Assembly (NCBI GenBank): GCA_965277355.1
Contig: CBDICN010000001.1
Location: 372,001 to 436,000 of the forward strand
Length of the DNA stretch: 64,000 bases
Direction of reading: 5' to 3'
Source: RH-AL1 sp965277355
GTDB lineage: Bacteria > Pseudomonadota > Alphaproteobacteria > Rhizobiales > Beijerinckiaceae
The notes below the pieces were generated by a model. It saw only the letters and a program-made list of their open reading frames with translations. It made no database searches and had not been told where the DNA came from. Of the stretch, positions 34,850 through 42,397 are shown piece by piece (position 1 is the stretch's first letter; each line of letters opens with the position of its first letter). Position numbers and translations under genes: made by a program.

Positions 34850-36820
34850 ATGATCACCGTGACGTTTCCGGACGGCGCCGCGCGCCAGTTCGAGGCCGGC
34901 GTGTCCGGCGCCGAGATCGCCCGATCGATCTCGCCTTCCCTCCTCAAGCGCACCGTGGCGATGACGCGCGACGGCGTGCTCGCCGACCTCTCCGACCCGC
35001 TCGAGCGGGACGCGACGCTGGAGTTCCTGACGCGGGAAGACCCTCGGTCTCTCGAGCTCATCCGCCACGACGCGGCCCATGTGATGGCGGAGGCGGTGCA
35101 GTCGCTGTGGCCCGGCACGCAGGTGACGATCGGCCCGGTGATCGAGAACGGCTTCTACTACGATTTTTTTCGCGCGGAGCCGTTCACGCCCGAGGATTTT
35201 TCCGCGATCGACAAGCGCATGCGCGAGATCATCGCCAAGGACCGGCCTTTCACCAAGGAATACTGGACGCGCGAGCAGGCCAAGGCCTGGTTCGCCGAGC
35301 GCGGCGAGGACTTCAAGATCGAGCTCGTCGACATGATTCCGCCGGGCGACGACCTCAAGATCTACAAGCAAGGCGACTGGCAGGACCTCTGCCGCGGCCC
35401 GCACATGACCTCGACGGGTCGTATAGGGGGCAACTTCAAACTGATGAAAGTCGCCGGCGCGTACTGGCGCGGCGACTCGAACCGCCCGATGCTCCAGCGC
35501 ATCTACGCCACCGCCTTCGCGCGGGGCGAGGAGCTCGAGGCCTACCTGAGGCAGCTGGAGGAAGCCGAGCGCCGCGACCACCGCCGGCTCGGGCGCGAGA
35601 TGGACCTGTTCCACTTTCAGGAGGAGGGGCCGGGAACCGTGTTCTGGCACCCCAAGGGCTGGACGCTGTTCCAGACGCTCATCTCGTACATGCGCCGCCG
35701 CCAGGAGCAAGCCGGCTACGTCGAGGTCAACACCCCGCAGATCCTCGATCGCGCGCTGTGGGAGACGTCGGGCCACTGGCAGACCTACCGCGAGAACATG
35801 TTCGTCACGACGACCGAGGACGAGCGCGTCTTCGCGCTGAAGCCGATGAACTGCCCCGGCCACGTCCAGATCTTCAAGAACGGTTTGAAGTCATACCGCG
35901 ACCTTCCGGTTAAGATCGCCGAGTTCGGCGTGGTGCACCGCTACGAGCCGTCGGGCGCGATCCACGGCATCATGCGCGTGCGCGCCTTCACGCAGGACGA
36001 CGCGCATATCTTCTGCACCGAGGACCAGATCCGGGACGAGGCGCTGGCGATCAACGCCATGATCCTCTCGATCTACAAGGACTTCGGCTTCGAGGATATC
36101 GTGGTGAAGCTGTCGACCCGGCCGGAGAAGCGCGTCGGCGCCGACGAGGTTTGGGACAAGGCCGAAGCCGCGCTTGCCAAGGTGCTGGAGGCCATCGCCG
36201 CGCAAGGCCTGAAGACCGCCGTCACGGAAGGCGAGGGCGCCTTCTACGGCCCGAAACTCGAATACACGCTGCGCGACGCGATCGGCCGCGAATGGCAGTG
36301 CGGCACCACCCAGGTCGACTTCAACCTGCCCGGCCGCTTCGGCGCCTTCTACATCGACGAGCACTCCGACAAGGTGACCCCGGTGATGATCCACCGCGCG
36401 ATGTTCGGCTCGCTCGAGCGTTTCACCGGCATTTTGATCGAGAACTTCGCCGGCCACCTGCCGCTGTGGCTGTCGCCGCTGCAGGTCGTGGTGGCCACCA
36501 TCACCCAGGAGGCCGACGCCTACGCCCTGGAGGTGCTGGCCGCCGCCCGCAAGCGCGGCCTGCGGGTCGAGGGCGACCTGCGCAACGAGAAGATCGCCTA
36601 CAAGGTGCGCGAACACTCGCTGGCGAAAGTGCCGGTGATGCTGGTGGTGGGCAAGAAGGAAGCGGCCGAGCGGCTGGTCTCGATTCGCCGGCTCGGCTCG
36701 CAGGCGCAGACGAGCCTGGGGCTGGAGGAGGCGTTGGCTTTGCTGGGAGATGAGGCGACGGCGCCGGACGTGAAGCGGGGGCGTGCGGGGGCTGGCGAGG
36801 CGCGGGCGGCGACGGAGTAG
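34850..36820 (+). CDS. thrS: Threonyl-tRNA synthetase
   Basis: Charges tRNA-Thr; 656 residues. Domain order is TGS (1-60), the editing domain with RHDAAHVMAEAVQ (about 73-85), the class II catalytic core with LKPMNCPGHVQIFK and the VHRYEPSGAIHGIMRVR motif 2 region, and a C-terminal anticodon-binding domain (about 545-656). The last ~20 residues (DVKRGRAGAGEARAATE) extend beyond the usual end. The 3'-terminal 216 nt occur again at 37490-37705 with about 87% identity, flanking a toxin-antitoxin module. Confidence 0.96.
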   Translation: MITVTFPDGAARQFEAGVSGAEIARSISPSLLKRTVAMTRDGVLADLSDPLERDATLEFLTREDPRSLELIRHDAAHVMAEAVQSLWPGTQVTIGPVIENGFYYDFFRAEPFTPEDFSAIDKRMREIIAKDRPFTKEYWTREQAKAWFAERGEDFKIELVDMIPPGDDLKIYKQGDWQDLCRGPHMTSTGRIGGNFKLMKVAGAYWRGDSNRPMLQRIYATAFARGEELEAYLRQLEEAERRDHRRLGREMDLFHFQEEGPGTVFWHPKGWTLFQTLISYMRRRQEQAGYVEVNTPQILDRALWETSGHWQTYRENMFVTTTEDERVFALKPMNCPGHVQIFKNGLKSYRDLPVKIAEFGVVHRYEPSGAIHGIMRVRAFTQDDAHIFCTEDQIRDEALAINAMILSIYKDFGFEDIVVKLSTRPEKRVGADEVWDKAEAALAKVLEAIAAQGLKTAVTEGEGAFYGPKLEYTLRDAIGREWQCGTTQVDFNLPGRFGAFYIDEHSDKVTPVMIHRAMFGSLERFTGILIENFAGHLPLWLSPLQVVVATITQEADAYALEVLAAARKRGLRVEGDLRNEKIAYKVREHSLAKVPVMLVVGKKEAAERLVSIRRLGSQAQTSLGLEEALALLGDEATAPDVKRGRAGAGEARAATE

Positions 36821-36825
36821 GCGAT

Positions 36826-37146
36826 GTGCCGCGAGACTGGGCCCACGAGCCGCCAGACGGTTTCGATTGGGATCCGGACAAATATGTGGAAGCGCGCAGA
36901 ACCCATCGCGTCAGGCTGGAGATCGCCGCTCTTGTCTTCAATGACCCGCATCGACTCGAAAGCTACGACGATCGGGATGAATACGGCGAGGACCGCTTCT
37001 ATGTTATAGGTCTGGCGGACGGTAGGATGTTGCGCGTGGCGTTCACCTTGCGAGGCGAGCAGGACGAGACGACGCGCATCATAACCGGGTTCGACGCGTC
37101 CCGGACAGAGCGAAGAGCATATGAGCGAAGTCGAAAGCGCAGATAA
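36826..37146 (+). CDS. BrnT-like toxin (type II TA)
   Basis: A 106-residue protein of the BrnT family, a RelE-fold ribonuclease toxin. The pattern FDWDPDKYVEARRTHRV, then DRFYVIGLADGRMLRVAFTLRG, then TRIITGFDASRTERRAYE matches BrnT strand by strand. The start is GTG, 5 nt after the thrS stop. The 3' end overlaps the antitoxin-like gene by 26 nt, the usual TA layout, but toxin precedes antitoxin. Toxicity is inferred from family. Confidence 0.75.
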   Translation: MPRDWAHEPPDGFDWDPDKYVEARRTHRVRLEIAALVFNDPHRLESYDDRDEYGEDRFYVIGLADGRMLRVAFTLRGEQDETTRIITGFDASRTERRAYERSRKRR

Positions 37147-37489
37147 CGAAGAGCGCAGGCGGCGGGCCGAAGCACGGCTTGCAGCGTCGCGTCCTCTGCG
37201 CGAAGCCGCCGCCGCCGCGCACGCGCACGACATGGCGGACGAGGGCGAAGGCGCTGTCGTTCGGACTTCGCTCGCCGAGATCGCGGCCGACCCGCGACGC
37301 TTCACCGAGGCCGAGCGCGCGCGCCTGCTCGCCATGACCGAAGAGGAGATCGAGGCCGCCGCCCTGGCCGATCCCGACAATCCGCCTTGGACCAACGAGG
37401 AACTCGCCGAAGCGCGTCGCGAACGCGACGAGCGGCTCGCGAAGGCCAAGCGGCGAGCGGTGTGCGTAGACCCGCGTCGCGACGACTAG
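37121..37489 (+). CDS. BrnA-like antitoxin lacking the ribbon-helix-helix domain
   Basis: A 122-residue acidic and arginine-rich protein. The segment MTEEEIEAAALADPDNPPWT followed by NEELAEARRERDERLA matches the linker region that precedes the RHH DNA-binding domain in BrnA antitoxins, but the RHH part is absent: the protein ends VDPRRDD. A charged N-terminal region of ~50 residues is not in the second copy. It may neutralise the toxin without DNA binding; inference. Its TAG is immediately followed by the duplicated thrS tail. Confidence 0.6.
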   Translation: MSEVESADNEERRRRAEARLAASRPLREAAAAAHAHDMADEGEGAVVRTSLAEIAADPRRFTEAERARLLAMTEEEIEAAALADPDNPPWTNEELAEARRERDERLAKAKRRAVCVDPRRDD

Positions 37490-37705
37490 GTGGGCGAGCA
37501 CTCGCTCGCCAAGGCGCAAGTGATGCTGGTCTGCGGCAAGAAAGAGGCGGCCGAGCGCCTGGTCTCGGTGCGGCGGCTGGGGTCGCAGGCGCAGACGAGC
37601 CTGGGGTTGGAGGAGGCTTTGGAGTTGCTGGGAGATGAGGCGACGGCGCCGGACGTGAAGCGGGGGCGTGCGGGAGCGGGTGAGGTGCGGGCGGCGGCGG
37701 AGTAG
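37490..37705 (+). pseudogene. Duplicated 3' end of thrS (anticodon-binding domain tail)
   Basis: 216 nt that align without gaps to thrS 36605-36820 at 187/216 positions by hand count. The encoded 71 residues differ from the thrS C-terminus at 8 positions; most nucleotide changes are silent, and a 48-nt stretch is identical. It starts GTG directly after the TAG of the first antitoxin-like gene and ends with the same GAG-TAG. It lacks every catalytic part, so it cannot be a synthetase. The silent divergence suggests it came from a different but functional thrS allele. Confidence 0.9.
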
Positions 37706-37981
37706 GGTTCGATAACGCCGAGCGACGTCACCTGGGACGACAAGAATGAGGCGGATCATGTCGCTCGGCGGCCGATCCCGTTCGCGATCGGCGCCGATGT
37801 GTTTCTCGATCCATCGCGCGTCGAGCGGCCAGCAAAACCAGACAAGTACGGCGCGCCACGCTTCAAGACGGTCGGGCTTGTCGGCGGCATCACCTACGCC
37901 GTCATCTTTGCCATGCGCGGCGACACGGCGCATATTGTGTCTGTTCGTCGGGCGAGCAGACGGGAGCGCTCATGGCTTTGA
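37706..37981 (+). pseudogene. Second BrnT-like toxin, without a standard start codon
   Basis: In the frame directly after the duplicated thrS stop, codons encode a BrnT-like sequence: VTWDDKNEADHVARR, then ADVFLDPSRVERP, PRFKTVGLVGGITYAVIFAMRG and HIVSVRRASRRERSW. It is a distant homologue of the first toxin. No ATG, GTG or TTG occurs in frame before GTG 37799, which would drop about the first 30 residues. Either it starts at a rare codon (ATA 37712), is read through from the thrS tail, or is decayed. Its end overlaps the next antitoxin-like gene by 10 nt. Confidence 0.6.
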
Positions 37982-38184
37982 TCAGGAAAACGCTGGAGGA
38001 GCTACGTGCCAATCCCTACCGGATGACGGATGCGGAGCGGCAGCGCATCCTCTCGATGACGGAAGAGGAGATCGAAGCCGCGGCGCTGACCGATCCCGAT
38101 AACCCGCCCTGGACCGACGAGGAACTCGCCGAGGCGCGTCGCGAGCGCGACGAGCGGCTGGCGGCGGAGAAACGACGCGCCTGA
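37972..38184 (+). CDS. Second BrnA-like antitoxin lacking RHH
   Basis: A 70-residue protein whose last ~50 residues nearly match the first antitoxin-like protein: MTEEEIEAAALTDPDNPPWT, then DEELAEARRERDERLAAEKRR. Its N-terminus (MALIRKTLEELRANPYRMTD) also parallels the SLAEIAADPRRFTE segment of the first. Again no RHH domain. The strong conservation compared with the divergent toxins suggests either recent exchange or selection on this helix. Confidence 0.6.
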   Translation: MALIRKTLEELRANPYRMTDAERQRILSMTEEEIEAAALTDPDNPPWTDEELAEARRERDERLAAEKRRA

Positions 38185-38369
38185 CGGCGGCCATTCGCCC
38201 GCTTACTGTTCGTCCCGCACTACGCCCGCGCCGCTCTCGGAATGGATCGCGAACTGGAGATGGCGGAACGAAGTCTTGCCTTTAATCGGTGTCTCTGTGT
38301 GGTCGATGCTACTCAACGATTGATGTTGCTACGCAATGATAGTTAGCAACTCTGATTTCAGGGGAATTA

Positions 38370-38792
38370 ATGGCGCAGAATGGACCGGCCCTGCCTATCC
38401 TTTTTCTCCACATCGGTTGGGCGCGAGATTACCGAGGCGCCAAGGATGATCTGCCTCAGGGGACGTTCGGCTACATTCTCGACGGCAACGATGACGCGGG
38501 CGAGGCCCTGAACTTCAAGCGCTTCAATGGGCGGTGCTTTGGATATGCGCCCGCCCGGACGATCAACATGAACAGGCTCGGCGGCGACGCCGATGACGAT
38601 CATGTCGACGGTGTCCTGGTCGTCTGGACCGCGACCGCGCCTGATCGCAGCGGGCGGTTTGTTGTCGGCTGGTACAAGAACGCACGGGTATTCGCCGAGA
38701 TGAGTAATGTGCGTCCGCATAAAATCTCTTGGGTCGTTTGCGAAGCGGCGGCCGTCGACTGTCACATGGTGCCGATGGTCGCCGCATTGTAG
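38370..38792 (+). CDS. Hypothetical protein, possibly truncated N-terminal domain of a nuclease
   Basis: A 140-residue protein with AGGGG 6 nt before its ATG. The pattern LFLHIGWARDYRGA, FGYILDGND, GEALNFKRFNGRCFGYAP, VLVVWTATAP and FVVGWYKNARVF is one I associate with the N-terminal domain of some HNH or restriction-type proteins, a low-confidence memory. After about residue 108 the sequence loses that character, and the frame ends inside a truncated transglycosylase gene on the other strand. It is therefore probably a 3'-truncated gene. AT-rich promoter-like sequence precedes it. Confidence 0.5.
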   Translation: MAQNGPALPILFLHIGWARDYRGAKDDLPQGTFGYILDGNDDAGEALNFKRFNGRCFGYAPARTINMNRLGGDADDDHVDGVLVVWTATAPDRSGRFVVGWYKNARVFAEMSNVRPHKISWVVCEAAAVDCHMVPMVAAL

Positions 38793-38974
38793 CGCGTGCC
38801 TTCGAGGGCCGCGATCGCCCTGCCGCCGAACCGGCCGCGGAGCTCCTCGGCCGTCCGGCCCTTCCAGGCCTCGAAGCCGCCCGCCCCGTTGCCGCAGGAC
38901 GCCGCCGCGGCAAGATTCGCCGAACCAAGCAGCGCGAACGCGGCCGCCATCGAGCGGACCAGAGATAGTTTCAT
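38762..38974 (-). pseudogene. N-terminal fragment of a lytic murein transglycosylase
   Basis: 70 codons: signal peptide (LVRSMAAAFALLGSANLAAAA) then SCGNGAGGFEAWKGRTAEE and IAALEGTRYNAATI. The mature start CGxGxGGFEAWK resembles MltB-type lytic transglycosylases, normally about 400 residues. The homology stops abruptly at ATI and a chance TGA follows, at the point where the plus-strand hypothetical gene ends. This marks a deletion or insertion junction. ATG 38974 has AGGGA upstream at 7 nt. Confidence 0.65.
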
Positions 38975-39084
38975 CGTCATTTCCCTAAAAGCGGCAGCGC
39001 CGATCCAAAGCCTAAATGTGGGAGAAACTCCAGAGTGATTGGCAATGGACCCTCTGGGAGCCGTGTCTGGATAAACGCGGCGTC

Positions 39085-39170
39085 CGGAACGAGGCATCGT
39101 CTCCCACGCAGCGCCAGCGCCGGTAAAAACATCAGTACTCCTGCCCGATTGCGAAGTCCGTTTGGTCCAT
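39085..39170 (-). pseudogene. Decayed copy of the small protein gene at 39355-39633
   Basis: The complement of this stretch reads MDQTDFAIGQEY, TGA, CFYRRWRCVGD, matching MDHSEFAIGRGFWCSDRRWRCTD of the intact gene. A TGA replaces the tryptophan TGG and the similarity ends after about 27 codons. Confidence 0.7.
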
Positions 39171-39238
39171 GGCGCCCCTCGCCGAGCCTTGAGGCCGGGT
39201 TTGTGCGAGGCCGCGCCGGCGCGGGCGCGCTAATGGAG

Positions 39239-39327
39239 CGTCATTGAGAGCGCAGCGAAGCAACTTAGGGGCGAACGCTTCGGTAGCGCGGCCCCTGGGT
39301 TGCTTCGCCTTCGGCTCGCAAGGACGG
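39239..39327. repeat. Palindromic REP-like element
   Basis: An 89-bp imperfect inverted repeat with arms CGTCATTGAGAGCGCAGCGA and, on the complement, CGTCCTTGCGAGCCGAAGGC, with GAAGCAAC following in both. The consensus is that of dispersed rhizobial palindromes. It is related to the element at 39867-39968. Confidence 0.75.
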
Positions 39328-39354
39328 CCAGGGACGCCTTCAATCCGTCGCGGC

Positions 39355-39633
39355 CTATTGCTCTTGCGCCGTCAGCGTGCACCCTTCGAGATCATATTCG
39401 TCGAAGACGCATTCGGCCACGGCGTAGGGCGGCCCGTCGAACCATCCTTCGCGCTCTGCCTCCTCCGTGTCGATGGTGCCGGACGTCTCGATCCGCGTCT
39501 CTGTGTCAAGCGAGACGACCGTCGTCTCGTCCACGCGAATGGCGACGATGACGCGCCGGCCGATGTCCGTGCAGCGCCAGCGCCGGTCCGAACACCAAAA
39601 TCCTCGCCCGATCGCGAACTCCGAATGGTCCAT
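39355..39633 (-). CDS. Small conserved hypothetical protein
   Basis: A 92-residue soluble protein with an N-terminal block FAIGRGFWCSDRRWRCTDIG, VIVAIRVDETTVVSLDTE, and a C-terminal GPPYAVAECVFDEYDLEGC. I recall similar proteins in Methylobacterium-like genomes, often in several copies, but no function. Tryptophan- and cysteine-rich N-terminus and acidic C-terminus. A decayed paralogous fragment lies 185 bp downstream of its stop on the same strand. Confidence 0.6.
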   Translation of the reverse strand: MDHSEFAIGRGFWCSDRRWRCTDIGRRVIVAIRVDETTVVSLDTETRIETSGTIDTEEAEREGWFDGPPYAVAECVFDEYDLEGCTLTAQEQ

Positions 39634-39735
39634 GGGCCCTCGTGTGATCTTTACTTCAATGATTACAAAAGGATCGCGAACGCGTCGCCGATCGTCAGCT
39701 GAGCATCCTTTAAAGAAAGGGCAGACCCGAACTCA
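39634..39735. other. Intergenic leader of the small hypothetical gene
   Basis: Start of a 351-bp stretch without a gene. It holds a locally AT-rich patch (39650-39720), probably the promoter of the minus-strand gene ending at 39355. The rest of the stretch is occupied by the two palindromic elements listed next. Confidence 0.3.
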
Positions 39736-39811
39736 TCCTGACTTTCGTGTCACGATCTGCGACGGGCGGAGCCGGCGAGGCTCCGCCCGCGTCCTTGACA
39801 CGGAAATCAGG
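39736..39811. repeat. 76-bp long-hairpin palindrome (MITE/REP-like)
   Basis: Nested inverted repeats: an outer imperfect arm of about 19 bp (TCCTGACTTTCGTGTCACG against the complement TCCTGATTTCCGTGTCAAGG) and an inner perfect 10-bp stem (GGGCGGAGCC, loop GGCGA, GGCTCCGCCC). It is different in sequence from the REP-like elements on either side. Confidence 0.75.
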
Positions 39812-39866
39812 AGGGATTGCGGTGCCGTCCAAGGCGGCTCCCGCGCGGTGCGCCGGCGCTGATCGT

Positions 39867-39968
39867 CGTCATTGTGAGCGCAGCGAAGCGACCCAGAAGT
39901 CGCCGTGCGCGACCTCGCAGGACCGTGACACGCGGCCTCTGGGTTGCTGCCATGCGCTCGCAATGACG
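39867..39968. repeat. Palindromic REP-like element
   Basis: A 102-bp inverted repeat with arms CGTCATTGTGAGCGCAGCGA and, on the complement, CGTCATTGCGAGCGCATGGC, with AACCCAGAG against GACCCAGAA further in. Same family as the element at 39239-39327. Confidence 0.78.
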
Positions 39969-39984
39969 GCCGCCGACCCGCCCG

Positions 39985-40266
39985 TCAGTACGGCTGCGGC
40001 GTCCGCACCCGGTGATGGCGGTGGCGGGCGTGCGGCGCCGGGGGCGCGGCCTGCCCGTACACGGCGGCGGGCGCGGACTGGCCGTAGACGATGCGGCGCG
40101 CCTCCTCGACGCTCAGGCCGCACGTGCTGGGGATGCCCTGGAGGACGCCGACGGCCCGATAGTACTCGGGAAGGTCGGCGCAACCGGCGCCGGCGCCGAA
40201 CGCCAAGGCCGTGGCAGGCGCCGCCATCGTCGCCAGAGCCACCACTGCAACGTGTTTGAGAGACAA
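39985..40266 (-). CDS. Small secreted protein, unknown function
   Basis: A 93-residue protein with a signal peptide (cleavage after ALA near residue 22), a short domain with two cysteines (GCADLPEYYRAVGVLQGIPSTCG), and a C-terminal tail rich in A, P, H and R (HARHRHHRVRTPQPY). I do not recognise a family. The basic histidine-rich tail could bind metal or polyanions; inference. Confidence 0.55.
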   Translation of the reverse strand: MSLKHVAVVALATMAAPATALAFGAGAGCADLPEYYRAVGVLQGIPSTCGLSVEEARRIVYGQSAPAAVYGQAAPPAPHARHRHHRVRTPQPY

Positions 40267-40623
40267 GGCCTATCCTAATTGCAATCGGGCGCGCGGGACC
40301 GCCCGGAGCGAGTTGCGACCCGATCGATATGGGGAGCGTATCGGCATTCTACCCGTCGACGCCTCGAAGAGGCGCCGGCGGCCTCCAGGCGGGCTCGGAT
40401 CGTCTCGCTCCCGGCCAAGGGGACGGTCACGCGATGTCAAGACCGGCGCGGCCAGCCCATCGCCCAAGGCTCATGGCCGTCGGACCGAGCGCTCTTTCCA
40501 CGGGCGGCGGTCCGTCGGATAGCGGGGTGCTGATGCGAAACTGTCGCACGCGCGTCGTGGCTAGGAAACCGGCGCAGGCGTGCCGTGTTATATCGACAAC
40601 GAAAAAAACTGAGGGAGGATTCC
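40267..40623 (+). other. Intergenic region upstream of cytochrome c gene
   Basis: 357 bp between divergent genes. I see no coding signal. TTATATCG near 40589 is a possible -10 region shortly upstream of the cytochrome start. Confidence 0.3.
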
Positions 40624-41016
40624 ATGCGTCGAGTTTGGGCGCTGGCTGGCCTTTGCGCCGTCAGCATCGCCGGAAGCGGGCTGGTGCTCGCCGATACCGC
40701 GCCGTTCACGCAGCAACAGGCCGACGACGGTCACATCAAGTTCAACAACCTTTGTGCGCAATGCCACAGGCCGGATCTCTCCGGCGCGATGGGGCCGGCG
40801 CTGACGGGGCCGCAGTTCAAGGCGAAATGGGGCGGCAAGTCGATCGCGGAACTTCGCGACTTCATCAACCAGAACATGCCGAAGACGGCTCCGCATTCGC
40901 TGACGCCGGACAAGCTAGACCCGATCGTCGCCTGGATCATCGCCAAGAACGGCGACAAGCCGAGCGACAAGCCAATGAGCGCGGACACTGCTAAGCAGGG
41001 CACGATACCGAAGTAG
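40624..41016 (+). CDS. Monohaem c-type cytochrome
   Basis: A 130-residue periplasmic cytochrome c. The signal peptide (cleavage after VLA, residue 23) precedes the haem motif C44-A-Q-C47-H48, and M85 in NQNMPKTAP is the likely axial ligand. DLSGAMGPALTGPQF is typical of class I cytochromes. A strong GGGAGG site precedes the ATG by 5 nt. No oxidase or dehydrogenase is adjacent, so its redox partner is unknown; the sorbosone dehydrogenase 8 kb away is one candidate. Confidence 0.88.
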   Translation: MRRVWALAGLCAVSIAGSGLVLADTAPFTQQQADDGHIKFNNLCAQCHRPDLSGAMGPALTGPQFKAKWGGKSIAELRDFINQNMPKTAPHSLTPDKLDPIVAWIIAKNGDKPSDKPMSADTAKQGTIPK

Positions 41017-41032
41017 CCATCGGACGCAAGCG

Positions 41033-41058
41033 TACGCCGCTGCGAGCGCAGCGGCGTA
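41033..41058. terminator. Perfect 12-bp palindrome after the cytochrome gene
   Basis: TACGCCGCTGCG-AG-CGCAGCGGCGTA, 16 nt after the stop. Stable, but no T-tract follows, so it may be a weak or Rho-assisted terminator or a repeat. The remaining ~300 bp before the hydroxylase gene shows no coding signal. Confidence 0.45.
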
Positions 41059-41359
41059 TAGCCGGTGGCGCGGTACGCGCCAAGGTCGGGTTGCTCTTGC
41101 GAGACCGCCTCGCTCCGTCCAGGACCCCAGCGGGCGAGAGCCGCGCAACCGGCTTTAGGAGAAAACCTCGAGCCCCTCTGAGGCCGCCGACCCGCCGTCG
41201 CGGAGACAGGCGTTTGGTTAGCGACGCTTTCTCGGTGAAGGCAACTAGACGAGCAATTGTCGTTTCGGCTCGCGAAGAGCGTTGGCGGCTTGCTTGCGGC
41301 TCTCTCCATTCGCTACATCATCCCGACCGCCCCTCGGGCGTTGATCGCGCGAGCCCGTT

Positions 41360-42397
41360 TTGAAGACGATAGCAGTGACTACCGAAGCAATTCGCAGCGC
41401 CGTCTCGTGGATCGCTTGGCCGACACTCCTTGCCGCTTGCGCGGGCACGACCGCCGTCGGCTTCGCCGCCGGACAACCGGTGATCGCCTTCAATCTCACC
41501 TATCTGGCGCTGGCGGCGGCGCTGTTGATTCTCGAGCGATGGACGCCACACGAGCGGGAATGGTCGCGGTCGGACGGGCAACTCCATCTCGACCTTGCCC
41601 ACACGCTCTTCACCAACGGCACCATCCAGGTCTTGGTCGCGTTCGGCGGCGTGATCGGGCTCTCCGGCCTGGTCGCCTCGCAAGCCGAAATCGGCGTTTG
41701 GCCGCGCCATTGGCCGCTCGCTTTCCAGATCGCGCTGGGGCTCGCGCTTTCCGAATTCGCCGGCTACTGGGCGCACCGCCTCGCGCACGAGTGGCGGTCG
41801 CTGTGGCATTTCCACGCCATCCATCATAGCGTCGAGAAGCTGTGGTGCGTGAACTCCGGCCGGTTCCACTTCGTGGACGCGCTGAAGAGCGTGGTGCCGG
41901 GTGCGGCGATCCTGGTGATCGCCGGTGCGCCGGCCGAGGTGCTGGCCTGGCTCTCCGCGCTGACCGGGTATGTCGGCATCCTTACGCATTGCAATGTCGC
42001 GATGCGCTTCGGCGCGCTCTCCTACGTCTTCAATACGCCCGAACTGCACCGCTGGCATCACAGCAGGGATCTGCGCGAAGGCAACAAGAACTATGGCGAG
42101 AACATCGTGCTGTGGGACCTCGTCTTCGGCACTTATTTCAACGAGGCCCGGCGTCCGCCGGCCGATATCGGCGTCAGCGAGACGATCCCGTCGCGCTTCG
42201 GCGCGCAACTGGCGTGGCCGTTCCGTCAGGCGTTCGCTGCGCCGCCGCCGCTGCCAGACTTGCCGCCAGCGGCGGATTCGCTCGAGGCAGCGGCGAGAGC
42301 GCGAAGTGAGTTGCGGAGGGCGTCCCCGGGTGACACAAGCACGCGTTCCGCTCGCTTCGCGCGGTTGCTCCGTGTTGGGACGTCGCCATGCAAATGA
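41360..42397 (+). CDS. Sterol desaturase / fatty acid hydroxylase family protein
   Basis: Di-iron integral membrane oxygenase, 345 residues. The histidine boxes are HRLAHE, HAIHHS and HRWHHS, with an additional THCN before the last, all diagnostic for the fatty acid hydroxylase superfamily. About four to five hydrophobic helices. Starts at TTG 41360; a GTG at 41375 is the alternative. Its last ~40 residues are hydrophilic, basic and poorly conserved. The stop lies 10 nt inside the next gene. Substrate (lipid or carotenoid) unknown. Confidence 0.88.
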   Translation: MKTIAVTTEAIRSAVSWIAWPTLLAACAGTTAVGFAAGQPVIAFNLTYLALAAALLILERWTPHEREWSRSDGQLHLDLAHTLFTNGTIQVLVAFGGVIGLSGLVASQAEIGVWPRHWPLAFQIALGLALSEFAGYWAHRLAHEWRSLWHFHAIHHSVEKLWCVNSGRFHFVDALKSVVPGAAILVIAGAPAEVLAWLSALTGYVGILTHCNVAMRFGALSYVFNTPELHRWHHSRDLREGNKNYGENIVLWDLVFGTYFNEARRPPADIGVSETIPSRFGAQLAWPFRQAFAAPPPLPDLPPAADSLEAAARARSELRRASPGDTSTRSARFARLLRVGTSPCK

